Source: an uncultured Pelagibacteraceae bacterium
GTDB taxonomy: Bacteria > Pseudomonadota > Alphaproteobacteria > Pelagibacterales > AG-422-B15
NCBI GenBank assembly: GCA_902544065.1
Contig: CACCAS010000001.1
Coordinates: 1-64,000 of the forward strand
DNA: 64,000 nt
Reading direction: 5' to 3'
The translations under genes and the position numbers were made by a program. This document shows, in pieces, positions 33,689-42,617 of the stretch; within the stretch, counting starts at the first letter, position 1, and each line of letters begins with the position of its first letter. Under the pieces are notes generated by a model. That model did not search any database. It had not been told where the DNA came from and saw nothing but the letters and a program-made list of their open reading frames with translations.

Positions 33689-34118
33689 AAATAAAATTTA
33701 CCCATCAAGAGAGCAGATGAAGGGATTTTTTGAGGAGTCAAAAGATGCAGACATTGATGAGCCTATATTTATGGTGAACCTTTTGAAATTTAAAGAGAAA
33801 GCCGAATATAAAGATGGAAGAGAAACGAATCTATCAGGTATTGAAGCTTACAAAAAGTATGCAGACATCATTACCAAGCACATTGAAGAGCTTGGAGGAG
33901 AAATCACATTCTCCTCTAAAGTTAAAAGAATAACAGTTGGCAAGGTTGAACAGCTATGGGACGCGGTAGTAATTGCAAAGTGGCCTTCCAGGAAAATTAT
34001 GGGTGAAAGCATGGCACCTACAGACCCGCATTTACTAGAAGGCTATCAGCATAGAGAAGCTGGACTAGAGGGGCAATTAAATATTGAGTCTGTTGAAACA
34101 GATACATTGATAGATTAA
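33678..34118 (+). CDS. DUF1330-like dimeric alpha/beta-barrel protein
   Basis: A 146-aa soluble protein. The segment PIFMVNLLKFKEKAEYKDG followed by SGIEAYKKYADI and the late WDAVVIAKWPSR strand resemble DUF1330 and related dimeric ferredoxin-like barrels. These often bind small hydrophobic ligands or act as isomerases or monooxygenase-like enzymes, but function is not established. It overlaps the upstream membrane protein by 11 bases and is followed one base later by a GST gene, indicating co-expression. Confidence 0.73.
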   Translation: MEVKNKIYPSREQMKGFFEESKDADIDEPIFMVNLLKFKEKAEYKDGRETNLSGIEAYKKYADIITKHIEELGGEITFSSKVKRITVGKVEQLWDAVVIAKWPSRKIMGESMAPTDPHLLEGYQHREAGLEGQLNIESVETDTLID

Positions 34119-34119
34119 T

Positions 34120-34806
34120 ATGATTGATCTTTACACATCACCTACACCCAACGGTTATAAAATTTCAGTTGCACTGGAAGAGTTGAATATTCCTTACAAT
34201 GTCCATGTTGTTAATCTTCAAGCTGGAGATCAAAAAAAAGAAGAGTTTCTAAAACTCAATCCAAATGGACGAATACCTGTAATAGTTGATACGGAGAATA
34301 ATAATTTGCCAATTATGGAGAGTGGGGCTCAATTAATATATTTAGCGGAAAAAGCTGGCAAACTTTTACCAAGTGAAACAACGGCTCGATCAAAAGTCAT
34401 GCAATGGCTGATGTTTCAGATGGGCGGCATTGGTCCAATGATGGGGCAAGCAAACGTTTTTTTTCGGTATTGGCCTGGTGATAAAATCAAAGCAGCTGTG
34501 GACCGTTATCAAAATGAAGGTCGACGATTATTTGAAGTAATGGAAACACGCTTACAGGATAATGAATTTTTAGCTGATGATTTTAGCATTGCTGATATTG
34601 CTAACTGGTGCTGGGTTAGAACATATAAGTGGTCAGGTATAAAAATTGAGGGCTTGACAGGTCTTCAAAGATGGATGCAAATGATGGAAGATCGCCCAGC
34701 ATGTAAAAAAGGTGTAGCCGTCCCAATTGATATTATGGAGCTGATGAGAAATATGAAACAATCTAAAGATTTAACTGATACGGGTTCAAAAATTATACAG
34801 AAATAA
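34120..34806 (+). CDS. Glutathione S-transferase family protein
   Basis: A 228-aa protein with an N-terminal thioredoxin-like GST domain (IDLYTSPTPNGYKISVALEEL, then NPNGRIPVIVD and IMESGAQLIYLA) and a helical C-terminal domain with FSIADIANWCWV. It resembles the Nu/YghU-YfcG type, in which Thr and Asn near residues 7-10 replace Tyr, Ser or Cys in glutathione binding. The stop is 10 bases from a second GST-like gene. Conjugation, thiol transfer or peroxidase activity on a hydrophobic electrophile is likely. The substrate is unknown. Confidence 0.9.
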   Translation: MIDLYTSPTPNGYKISVALEELNIPYNVHVVNLQAGDQKKEEFLKLNPNGRIPVIVDTENNNLPIMESGAQLIYLAEKAGKLLPSETTARSKVMQWLMFQMGGIGPMMGQANVFFRYWPGDKIKAAVDRYQNEGRRLFEVMETRLQDNEFLADDFSIADIANWCWVRTYKWSGIKIEGLTGLQRWMQMMEDRPACKKGVAVPIDIMELMRNMKQSKDLTDTGSKIIQK

Positions 34807-34816
34807 GGCTCATATT

Positions 34817-35854
34817 ATGAATTTACCTAATCCATTAATAATACTTGGCGGAGTGGGGTCACCTTACACACGCAAAATGTTATCTTATCTAAGATATAAA
34901 AGAATTCCGCATAAAATGATTTGGGGAGATCCTTCAAAATATCTAGACCAGGAGGGAATAGAAAAGCCCAAGCCTAGTTTGTTACCAACGTTTGTATTGC
35001 CTAATGAAGATGGAAATTTAAAAGCAGTAACTGATTCCACTCCATTGATAAGAAGAATTGATAAGGAGGTCAGTGAACGAAGTACGATACCAACTGAACC
35101 TGCCCTTGCATTCATTAATTATCTATTAGAAGATTTTGCAGATGAGTGGGGTACAAAATATATGTTTCATTATCGATGGCATGATCAAAAAGATGCAAAT
35201 AATGCTGGCACTATTTTACCACTACAGACCATAGGAATGATGCCAGATGATATGCTTAAAAGTGTCAAAGAAATGATTAGTAAAAGGCAAATTGATAGAT
35301 TGTGGGTAGTTGGCTCAAACAATGACACAGCGCCAATAATAGATGCAAGCTTAAAGCGCCTATTAGGTATTCTTGAAAAGCATTTTGCATCTGCATCTTA
35401 CCTATTAGGCAACAGGCCTTCCTCGAGTGATTTTGCTTTATATGGTCAACTATCTCAGCTTGTTAATTTTGATCCTACTCCAAGAGAAATTTGCCATGAA
35501 GTTTCTTTAAGAACGGTTGCGTGGGTTGGTTTAATTGAAGATCAGTCTGGCATTGAAGTCACAGATGAACAATGGGGTTCAATTGAAAGTTTACCATCGA
35601 CCGTAAAAGATTTACTAATTGAAATTGGAAATGGGTATGTACCTGCACAATTAGCAAATGCAAAAGCTATAGAAAATGGTGATAAAGAATGGGAAGCAGA
35701 AATTGATAATTGCCTTTGGAAACAAAAATCATTTCCCTATCAGGCAAAGTGTCTCAAGTGGGTGAATGAAGAATATAGGGCGCTTGAAGAAAATGATCGA
35801 AAGAAAGTTGATAACCTCTTTGACGGCACAGGATGTGAAAGGTTAATATTATAA
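34817..35854 (+). CDS. GST-like protein, long form
   Basis: A 345-aa protein with a thioredoxin-like N-terminal domain (IILGGVGSPYTRKMLSYLRYKRIPH, then LPTFVLPNEDG and DSTPLIRRID) and a GST-type helical C-terminal domain containing YLLGNRPSSSDFALYGQL. It is about 120 residues longer than an ordinary GST; the extra segment is C-terminal (residues 240-345) and ends in KVDNLFDGTGCERLIL. SPYTRK is where the catalytic residue of a Cys/Ser GST would be; Ser is present, Cys absent. It follows a canonical GST and precedes a GST-kappa-like gene. Function unknown. Confidence 0.82.
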   Translation: MNLPNPLIILGGVGSPYTRKMLSYLRYKRIPHKMIWGDPSKYLDQEGIEKPKPSLLPTFVLPNEDGNLKAVTDSTPLIRRIDKEVSERSTIPTEPALAFINYLLEDFADEWGTKYMFHYRWHDQKDANNAGTILPLQTIGMMPDDMLKSVKEMISKRQIDRLWVVGSNNDTAPIIDASLKRLLGILEKHFASASYLLGNRPSSSDFALYGQLSQLVNFDPTPREICHEVSLRTVAWVGLIEDQSGIEVTDEQWGSIESLPSTVKDLLIEIGNGYVPAQLANAKAIENGDKEWEAEIDNCLWKQKSFPYQAKCLKWVNEEYRALEENDRKKVDNLFDGTGCERLIL

Positions 35855-35856
35855 TT

Positions 35857-36498
35857 ATGCAGGTGGATTTATATTTCTCTTTTAGAAGTCCATATTCGTA
35901 TTTAATTTTGCCACGTATGGTTGAATTGAGAGATAAACATGGGGTAGATGTTAATTTTAAGCAAGTTTACCCTCTTGCAATAAGGGAACCAGAATTTTTT
36001 AAAGGTAAAAATCTCTTTACTTACTTTTTAATCAGAAGAATTGATTATGTCAGACAAGCAAAAAAAAATAATATGGTTTTTGCCAAACCAAATCCTGATC
36101 CAATAAATCAAAACTTGTTGACTGGAAAAATTTCAGACCATCAGCCTTATATTTTTAAATTAGCCCATTATTGTCAAGCTATACAAAAAGATAAGCAGCT
36201 TGATTTTGCCGTTGTGGTTTCAAATAAAATATGGAGCGGTCTCAAGAACTGGAATACAGATGAGTCAATAGCTGATGCTACTTCAAAAGTTGGATTGAAG
36301 TTTGAAGATATTGAAAAAATGCGTATCGAAAATGAACAAGCGTTAATTGATGAAATTAAGTTAAATCAAAAAGAACAGCTCGAAGCGGGACATCATGGAG
36401 TTCCTCTATCTGTTTACAAAGACAAATTCTTTTTTGGCCAAGATCGTTTTGATGATCTGGTTAGTGAATTAAAAGAAGATGGATTAGTGATTAGCTGA
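35857..36498 (+). CDS. 2-hydroxychromene-2-carboxylate isomerase / GST-kappa-like (DsbA family)
   Basis: A 213-aa protein of the DsbA-like GST-kappa group. The N-terminus MQVDLYFSFRSPYSYL carries the Ser in RSPYSY that HCCA isomerases use with glutathione; there is no CxxC, so it is not an oxidoreductase of the DsbA type. The C-terminal GHHGVPLSVYKDKFFFGQDR is the conserved substrate end. It is the last of the five-gene operon with two GST-like proteins. Such isomerases act in naphthalene and related aromatic catabolism, but many homologues have other glutathione-dependent roles, so the pathway is inferred only weakly. Confidence 0.85.
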   Translation: MQVDLYFSFRSPYSYLILPRMVELRDKHGVDVNFKQVYPLAIREPEFFKGKNLFTYFLIRRIDYVRQAKKNNMVFAKPNPDPINQNLLTGKISDHQPYIFKLAHYCQAIQKDKQLDFAVVVSNKIWSGLKNWNTDESIADATSKVGLKFEDIEKMRIENEQALIDEIKLNQKEQLEAGHHGVPLSVYKDKFFFGQDRFDDLVSELKEDGLVIS

Positions 36499-36533
36499 TA
36501 GGAAACAAAGGATTTCCTTGGCTACAATTTATA

Positions 36534-37397
36534 CTATTGTGCTGATATTCCTCTAATTCTCTCTGATCTTCTACGCAACAATTCTGTTACTATAAGGATT
36601 AATGTTGATAGCACAATCAGGCAAGTCGCAACAGCCATTATAGTTGGGCTTAATTGCTCTCTTAACCCTGTCCACATTTGCAATGGAATAGTCGTTAATG
36701 ATCTATCACCTCCTGCAACGAATAAAATAACTACTATTTCATCAAACGATGTTACAAACGCAAAGAGTGCCCCAGAAATTATACCTGGTGTGATAAGAGG
36801 TAGCGTAATTTTAAAAAAAGTATTTGTAGGTGTACTACCAAGACTAGATGCTGCTCGTGTAATACTATCATCAAAGCCGCTTAGGGTTGCAGTTACAGTT
36901 ATAACAACAAAAGGGGTTCCAAGGATAATGTGTGCAATTACAACTCCAATAAATGATGATGCTAGACCTACCTTTGCGAGTGAAAAGAAGATCGCAGAAC
37001 CAGAAATAATCAGAGGGATAATCATCGGCGAAATCAAAATACTCATGATAAGAGATTTATAAGGCATGTATCTACTGCTTAATCCAAGCGCTGCAATAGT
37101 CCCAAGAGTTGTTGCCCCAACCGTGGCAAAAAACGCGAAGTAGAAACTATTTTTTACTGCAATCCCCCAAGGATTTTTTGTGCCATATATCATATCTTCA
37201 TACCACCTAAGAGAAAATGCATCTGGATCCAATGCCATCATTCCTGATGAGAAATGAATATACTGTTCAGCATTAAATGATAATGGAACAATTACAAAGA
37301 GAGGAGCAATTAAGAAAAAAAATACCGAAGCACAAATAACTAAATAACTATAATGCCAAATGCGATACCTTGTTTCTGTATATTTTGCTAATGCCAT
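36534..37397 (-). CDS. potC: Polyamine-type ABC transporter permease PotC-like
   Basis: A 287-aa six-helix permease of the spermidine/putrescine (PotC/YdcV/PotI) family. The EAA-type cytoplasmic loop is present at ITRAASSLGSTPTNTFFKITLP, followed by LITPGIISGALFAFVTSFDEIV, a segment diagnostic for PotC-like subunits. It is the last gene of the operon potA-potD-potB-potC and starts one base after potB. The symbol denotes subunit type; putrescine, spermidine, or another cationic amine or opine could be the substrate. Confidence 0.88.
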   Translation of the reverse strand: MALAKYTETRYRIWHYSYLVICASVFFFLIAPLFVIVPLSFNAEQYIHFSSGMMALDPDAFSLRWYEDMIYGTKNPWGIAVKNSFYFAFFATVGATTLGTIAALGLSSRYMPYKSLIMSILISPMIIPLIISGSAIFFSLAKVGLASSFIGVVIAHIILGTPFVVITVTATLSGFDDSITRAASSLGSTPTNTFFKITLPLITPGIISGALFAFVTSFDEIVVILFVAGGDRSLTTIPLQMWTGLREQLSPTIMAVATCLIVLSTLILIVTELLRRRSERIRGISAQ

Positions 37398-37398
37398 A

Positions 37399-38649
37399 TT
37401 ACCCCAACCTCATATTATCAATTCCTACTACTCTGTTATAAACATAATAAACAACCAAAACGCCAACTAAGAGAATAGTTGCCATTGCGGTGGCATATGA
37501 CCAATCAAGTGTGGACTGCATGTGATATGCAATACGGTTACTAATTAATGTTCCTTTCGCACCACCAACCAAAGCAGGTGTAATGTAGTATCCAATTGCG
37601 AGCACAAAGACTAAAATCGATCCAGCACTAATACCTGCGTATGTAAGAGGAAAATATATTTTGCGAAATGCATGAAAAGGTGTTGCACCCATTGATGTTG
37701 CAGCTCGCATTAGACTTGGAGAAATAGTTTTCATCACGCTATATAGAGGCAAAACCATAAATGGAAGCAGAATTTGCGTCATTGCAATAAAAGTCCCCGT
37801 CATGTTATACATAAGCTCAAGTCTATTTTCATCGGCGACAATTCCAAGGAATACTAGGAAATCATTAAGGACCCCTTGAGTTTGTAGTAAAACCATCCAA
37901 CTTGAAGTTCTTACTAAAAGTGAGGTCCAAAATGGTAAGAGCACACAAATCATAAGTAAGTTTGAATAACGTGTTGGTAAAACAGATAATAAATGTGCGA
38001 TTGGGTAGGCTAATATTAAGCAACATAATGTAACACCTAAAGCGACATAAATTGTCCTTAGCCACAAGGTAACATTAATTCGTTTCTTTTCTTCAATGCG
38101 AACAATAGATCCATCAAAGTCTTGTTTGAAATCAAACGATGCTAGGTATTTTCTTCCGTGATAAGGAACAGTTGCTCGTTTGAGTGCAAGCCAATATTCT
38201 TGATCAGCCCATCTTTTATGTATTTCTTTGAACTGTTGTAAATAATTTCCATTAGTGTCAAATGAATCTAGTTTCCTTACTGTTTTTTTGATTAAGCTAG
38301 AAAAGCCCCCTTTTTCATAGTTAAGTCTAACTGCTATTTTACCATGGAGCTTATTTTCGGAGAGATATTTTAAATCATTATAGAAAGTCTTTACAACTTC
38401 TTCAGGTGGAAAATCTGATCCATCCCAATTTTGAATAACTTGGTATGTATTATTTAATAAATCATTCATTTGAGTATTATCAACACTTCGTTGAAGCATC
38501 TGAATGATTGGAAAAATATACGTTATAATTATAAACAGTAGTAACGGTAAGACTAATATTAGAGCACCCGTTCTCTTTCTAGACTCAACTTTTTTTAGCT
38601 TTACGGAAAGTAATTCGCCATCTGATGTACGTATTTCACCATTTGTCAT
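37399..38649 (-). CDS. potB: Polyamine-type ABC transporter permease PotB-like, with long periplasmic loop
   Basis: A 416-aa permease subunit. Helix 1 (residues 27-48) is followed by a large hydrophilic extracytoplasmic segment of roughly 140 residues (about 50-190) before the remaining helices, so the protein is about 120 residues longer than E. coli PotB. The EAA loop RAATSMGATPFHAFRKIYFP is intact. Such extended PotB-like permeases are common in alphaproteobacterial amine and opine importers. It is separated from the upstream binding-protein gene by 90 bases containing a strong stem-loop, which may lower its expression relative to the binding protein. Confidence 0.88.
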   Translation of the reverse strand: MTNGEIRTSDGELLSVKLKKVESRKRTGALILVLPLLLFIIITYIFPIIQMLQRSVDNTQMNDLLNNTYQVIQNWDGSDFPPEEVVKTFYNDLKYLSENKLHGKIAVRLNYEKGGFSSLIKKTVRKLDSFDTNGNYLQQFKEIHKRWADQEYWLALKRATVPYHGRKYLASFDFKQDFDGSIVRIEEKKRINVTLWLRTIYVALGVTLCCLILAYPIAHLLSVLPTRYSNLLMICVLLPFWTSLLVRTSSWMVLLQTQGVLNDFLVFLGIVADENRLELMYNMTGTFIAMTQILLPFMVLPLYSVMKTISPSLMRAATSMGATPFHAFRKIYFPLTYAGISAGSILVFVLAIGYYITPALVGGAKGTLISNRIAYHMQSTLDWSYATAMATILLVGVLVVYYVYNRVVGIDNMRLG

Positions 38650-38697
38650 ATGGTGATTATGGTCATTTGTATTAGTATTTAAAGGAAAATTTTTTGC

Positions 38698-38729
38698 ATC
38701 TTAGGCAATCAATCATGATTGCCTAAGAT
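38698..38729 (-). promoter_or_regulatory. Intercistronic stem-loop between potD-like and potB-like genes
   Basis: A perfect 13-bp inverted repeat, ATCTTAGGCAATC / GATTGCCTAAGAT with a 6-base loop, lies just after the binding-protein stop codon. On the minus strand it is followed by GCAAAAAATTTTCC, not by a clean U tract, so it looks more like an mRNA-stabilising or partial attenuator hairpin than a full terminator. This would let the periplasmic binding protein be made in excess over the permeases. Confidence 0.75.
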
Positions 38730-38739
38730 GTATTAGGAA

Positions 38740-39864
38740 TTATAGAGTATTAGACTTCCATGCATCCCATTGGTCGTTAATTTCAGTCTCATTATCTGCC
38801 CAGAATATAGGGTCAAGTAAGAGATAATTTTCCGTATTTACCGGAGCAGTAGGCATGTGTGGCATAATTTCCAGAGGACCAGATTCTTCTGAATAATACC
38901 ATGGCTCAGCAGCAGTAATTACATCTAATGAAGAAATGCGGAAAGGTGCATATGCAATATGCTTAGCGCTTCCAGCTAAACCCTCAGTACTAGTAAAGTA
39001 TTGAAGAGCCTTCATAGCTTCTTCTTGATTTGGACCTCCGTTTACGAGAGCAAAATACTCATAATCAAGAAGTTGACCGTCCCATACCATTTTTAGAGGT
39101 GATCCCTCTTTTTGTATGGCGTTAAAATGACGTCCATTCCATCCTGTTGCCATGATAACTTCACCTGAAACAAGCTGCTCTGGGGGCTGTGCACCAGCTG
39201 ACCAAGTAATACAACCACCTTTCGGATGAGTGCAAAGTTCAGTCAGTTTATCAAGCGCTCGATCGATGCCATTATCTAACATGTAATCATATACTTCGCT
39301 TGAAGGAACACCATCTGCCATTAAAGCAATTTCAAGATTTGACATTGCCGATCCATAAATTGATCTTTTGCCTGGATATTTATCAGGATCAAAGAAATCA
39401 CCTATTGTAGAAGGATAAGTTCCTGGAAAGTTTATGTTGTCAGTATGATAAGCGTAATTCCATGAGTATAGAATGTTACCAACTGCGCATTTACTTGGCA
39501 TAGGTGCGAAAAAGTCTTGACTTGCTGGTGTTCCATCTGGCGCAGGTGGAAAATCATTATCAAAGTCAAATTCCACGAAGTAACCTTCGTCACATCCAGT
39601 TATTGTATCTTTCGCAAATACGTCAATGATGTCATAAGTAATTGTTCCAGACTCAACTTGTGATTTGATGGAATCCAAGTTTCCTTGATAGTCAAGCCAG
39701 TTTACTTGAACACCACTCATTTCTTGGTATGGATCTCCATATCCAAGTTTTTGACTTTCAGTATAAGCGCCTCCCCATGACACTACATTTACTTCCGCAG
39801 CTGTAGCTAAAGATGGAGCCACCAATAAAGCAGCCAATGAGATTAGTTTTGTTAATCTTTGCAT
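38740..39864 (-). CDS. potD: Polyamine-type ABC transporter substrate-binding protein
   Basis: A 374-aa periplasmic binding protein of the PotD/PotF family. A signal peptide covers residues 1-22 (LAALLVAPSLATAA, cleavage before EVNVV). The start of the mature protein, EVNVVSWGGAYTESQKLGY, and the segment ILYSWNYAYHTDNI are typical of the polyamine-binding group. A strong Shine-Dalgarno (AAAAGGAG) precedes the start. The gene lies between the ATPase gene and the permeases and is followed by a stem-loop. Ligand is inferred: putrescine, spermidine or a related amine; the adjacent aldehyde dehydrogenase and GlnT-like ligase support amine use. Confidence 0.88.
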   Translation of the reverse strand: MQRLTKLISLAALLVAPSLATAAEVNVVSWGGAYTESQKLGYGDPYQEMSGVQVNWLDYQGNLDSIKSQVESGTITYDIIDVFAKDTITGCDEGYFVEFDFDNDFPPAPDGTPASQDFFAPMPSKCAVGNILYSWNYAYHTDNINFPGTYPSTIGDFFDPDKYPGKRSIYGSAMSNLEIALMADGVPSSEVYDYMLDNGIDRALDKLTELCTHPKGGCITWSAGAQPPEQLVSGEVIMATGWNGRHFNAIQKEGSPLKMVWDGQLLDYEYFALVNGGPNQEEAMKALQYFTSTEGLAGSAKHIAYAPFRISSLDVITAAEPWYYSEESGPLEIMPHMPTAPVNTENYLLLDPIFWADNETEINDQWDAWKSNTL

Positions 39865-39874
39865 GATTAATCGT

Positions 39875-39882
39875 CTCCTTTT
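39875..39882 (-). promoter_or_regulatory. Strong Shine-Dalgarno of the potD-like gene
   Basis: AAAAGGAG on the minus strand lies ten bases before the ATG at 39864, one of the best ribosome-binding sites in the window and consistent with high synthesis of a binding protein. The spacer from here to potA (39988) is A+T rich with no gene. Confidence 0.6.
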
Positions 39883-39987
39883 TTTTATATAAAGAAAGTA
39901 TTACACAGGGGTCTTAACAAAAACGCAACAAAAAAAATGAAATTTTTTCAATATTTTAGATATCAATCTATATGTAGTATCAAAGGT

Positions 39988-41085
39988 TTAATAATCTAAG
40001 GCTCGACAATCATGAGAAGACCATCCTAAATCTAAATTATCTCCTACATTGAAATCTAAATCGCTACTTGCATTCGGTACTTTGAGTATAAATTCATCAT
40101 TCCCCAAAAGATTTACTCGTACCCGAGTATGATCTCCATGATAGATGATTTCGCGAATTACACTAGTAAATTGATTTTCAAGTTGTTCATTTGGATCAAT
40201 GCTCACTCTTTCAGGCCTAAGAGATATCCTGGATTTATCCCCGGAGGAATTTACAGCTATTGGGTTAGCGAATATTGTATCGCCTGAATCTGTTTGAATT
40301 TTTGCAGACCCAGAAGCTATTTCTGTTACCGTACCGGTAAACGTATTGTTTTCTCCAATAAAACTAGCAACAAATGAATTTACAGGCGTTTCATACAATT
40401 CATTAGGACCTGATAGTTGTTGTACCTTTCCATCATTAAATACAGCAATACGATTTGACATCGTTAAAGCTTCTCCTTGATCGTGAGTAACATAAACAAC
40501 TGTCACACCAAGGGACTCATGAATATGTTTTAGTTCGTATTGCATACTTTCTCTCAAATTTTTATCCAATGCACCAAGTGGCTCATCCATGAGTACAAGT
40601 TTTGGGTCAAAAACTAAAGCTCTCGCAACGGCAACTCTTTGTTGCTGTCCTCCTGACAATTGAGCTGGCATCCTATTTTCAAATCCAGTTAGTGATACCA
40701 TTTTTAAAGTTCGATTAATCCTCTCTTCTATTTCTGCTTTATCTATTTTTCTAACTTTTAATGGAAAAGCTAAGTTTTCAAAAACTGATAAATGAGGAAA
40801 TAAAGCATAATTTTGGAAAACCATTCCAATACCTCTTTTATGTGGAGGAATATTATTGATAGGACGTCCATCAAAATAAATTTCGCCATTAGTCGGCGTT
40901 TCAAAACCAGCAAGCATCATAAGTGTTGTAGTTTTTCCGGATCCTGATGGTCCTAGTAAAGTTAAAAACTCGCCTTCCGAAATATCTAAATCAAGACCCT
41001 TAACAACAAGCTCTTTACCGTCGTAACTTTTATCAACTTGCTCAAATTTAACAAAATCTGACTTTTTTTCATTCATGTGAGTCAC
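39988..41085 (-). CDS. potA: Polyamine-type ABC transporter ATP-binding protein
   Basis: A 365-aa ATPase of the PotA/MalK-type. Walker A is GPSGSGKTT (about residues 45-53), the signature is LSGGQQQRVAVARAL, and Walker B is LVLMDEPLGALD. The C-terminal third is a TOBE domain (SLRPERVSIDPNEQ, then VNLLGNDEFILKVP). It is the first gene of a potA-potD-potB-potC operon read leftwards and diverges from the aldehyde dehydrogenase gene over a 98-base spacer, so the two may share regulation. Confidence 0.92.
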   Translation of the reverse strand: MTHMNEKKSDFVKFEQVDKSYDGKELVVKGLDLDISEGEFLTLLGPSGSGKTTTLMMLAGFETPTNGEIYFDGRPINNIPPHKRGIGMVFQNYALFPHLSVFENLAFPLKVRKIDKAEIEERINRTLKMVSLTGFENRMPAQLSGGQQQRVAVARALVFDPKLVLMDEPLGALDKNLRESMQYELKHIHESLGVTVVYVTHDQGEALTMSNRIAVFNDGKVQQLSGPNELYETPVNSFVASFIGENNTFTGTVTEIASGSAKIQTDSGDTIFANPIAVNSSGDKSRISLRPERVSIDPNEQLENQFTSVIREIIYHGDHTRVRVNLLGNDEFILKVPNASSDLDFNVGDNLDLGWSSHDCRALDY

Positions 41086-41183
41086 ACTAGGATAAAAATA
41101 GTTGGGAATCTAGGGTTTTTTAAATTAAATTAATTTTAACTATTCTTATCTATGAACAGTATTATTTTGAAGTATATATATTT
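41086..41183. promoter_or_regulatory. Divergent promoter region between potA-like operon and aldehyde dehydrogenase
   Basis: A 98-base A+T-rich spacer that must hold start signals for both directions. TTAAATTAAATTAATTTTAA and TATATATATTT segments could serve as -10/UP elements. No clear operator dyad or riboswitch was found. Confidence 0.35.
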
Positions 41184-42617
41184 ATGAAAAAATATCAGCA
41201 TTATATAAATGGTGAATGGCTTGACACATCTGACAAAGAAATAATTCCTGTTCTTAATCCTGCTAATGAGGAACTTATTGGTGAAATAACTTGTGGCAAA
41301 GAAGCGGATATTAATCATGCTGTTGAAGCTGCAAAAAAAGCATATAATTCTAGAATTCTTGTTGATATGAATCCAATGGAGCGCGCTAAACTTATGCGTG
41401 GGATTGCAGAAGAACTTCGAAAAATAAGTAAAGAGGGTGGAGCACTACTTTGTGCCGAAAATGGAAAGCTTCTTTCATCTTCAATCAACGAATTTATTGA
41501 GGCTGCAAATTACTTTGATTATTATAGCGGTCTTACAGATAAAATAGAAGGTCAGACAATCCCAGTTAACAGTCAGGTTATGGATTATACTATTTATGAA
41601 CCTTATGGAGTTTCTGGTCATATAGTTCCATGGAACTTCCCAATATCTATGGTAGCTCGTTCATTAGCGTGTTCGTTTGCTGCAGGAAATTCAACTGTAA
41701 TAAAGCCTGCTGAACTGACGCCTCTTGCTACACATTCATTTTTTGCTCAAGCAATTCATAACGCTGGAGTTCCAGCTGGGCTTATCAATATAGTAACTGG
41801 ATATGGTAACGAAGCTGGAGCAGCTTTAACTGCCCACCCAGATGTTGCACAAATTACATTTACAGGATCAGTTAAAACTGGAAAAACTATTTTGCGTGCT
41901 GCAGCAGAGCGAGCTGTACCAGCAGTTGTTGAACTTGGTGGTAAATCAGCTGCTGTTGTTTTGCCTGACGCTGATATTGATAAAGTGGTCAATGCAACTA
42001 AAATTGGAATTTTCAGTCAGGCTGGTCAAATCTGTTCCGCAATGTCGCGTATGATTGTACATAAGTCAATTAAACAGGAAGTACTCGATAAATTATCAAA
42101 ACTTGCTGGTTCAATAAAAGTTGGACCCGGTGATGAAGAAGGGGTTGAACTTACTCCCGTAATATCTGAGGAACAACTGCAAAAAATAGAAAATTATGCT
42201 CGCTCCGGATTACAAGCTGGAGCAAACGTAATTTCAGGAGGTAATCGAATTGATCGTAAAGGTTACTTCTTTGAACCTACAATATATTCAGAAGTAAAAC
42301 CTGAAATGACAATAGCGCAAGAAGAAATATTTGGTCCATTTCTATCAATTTTAGATTACGAAGATCATGAAGAAGCAGTTCATATTGCAAATGATACAGA
42401 ATACGGATTAGCAGCTGGTGTATTTACGAGAGATGTAGATATGGCAACAAAAACAGCAGCGTTATTGAATGGCGGACAAGTATATGTAAACAGTTGGTTC
42501 ACAGGAAGCATCGCGACACCATTTGGGGGATATAAGCAATCCGGCTATAGTCGAGAAAAAGGGCAGCAAGCAATCAAAAGCTATTTGCAATTAAAAAACA
42601 TTGGAATTCAGCTATAA
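41184..42617 (+). CDS. NAD(P)-dependent aldehyde dehydrogenase
   Basis: A 477-aa enzyme oxidising an aldehyde to a carboxylate. The motifs are IVPWNFPISM (cofactor Asn), VELGGKSAAVVLPDAD with the general-base Glu, and Cys284 in GQICSAMSR, all intact. EEIFGPFLSIL and the C-terminal GGYKQSGYSREKG place it near the betaine-aldehyde / gamma-aminobutyraldehyde dehydrogenase group. It is divergent from the amine importer, so an aminoaldehyde derived from a polyamine is the most natural substrate. That is inference from context. Confidence 0.92.
   Translation: MKKYQHYINGEWLDTSDKEIIPVLNPANEELIGEITCGKEADINHAVEAAKKAYNSRILVDMNPMERAKLMRGIAEELRKISKEGGALLCAENGKLLSSSINEFIEAANYFDYYSGLTDKIEGQTIPVNSQVMDYTIYEPYGVSGHIVPWNFPISMVARSLACSFAAGNSTVIKPAELTPLATHSFFAQAIHNAGVPAGLINIVTGYGNEAGAALTAHPDVAQITFTGSVKTGKTILRAAAERAVPAVVELGGKSAAVVLPDADIDKVVNATKIGIFSQAGQICSAMSRMIVHKSIKQEVLDKLSKLAGSIKVGPGDEEGVELTPVISEEQLQKIENYARSGLQAGANVISGGNRIDRKGYFFEPTIYSEVKPEMTIAQEEIFGPFLSILDYEDHEEAVHIANDTEYGLAAGVFTRDVDMATKTAALLNGGQVYVNSWFTGSIATPFGGYKQSGYSREKGQQAIKSYLQLKNIGIQL

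Noticed and set aside
32303-36498. A defence island or toxin-antitoxin system in the accessory region
   Set aside because: All recognisable products are metabolic or glutathione-related; no nucleases, helicases, methyltransferases or toxin folds were seen.
36500-36518. AGGAAA/TTTCCT hairpin between convergent genes as terminator
   Set aside because: Six A+T-rich base pairs and no T tract on either side; too weak to call.
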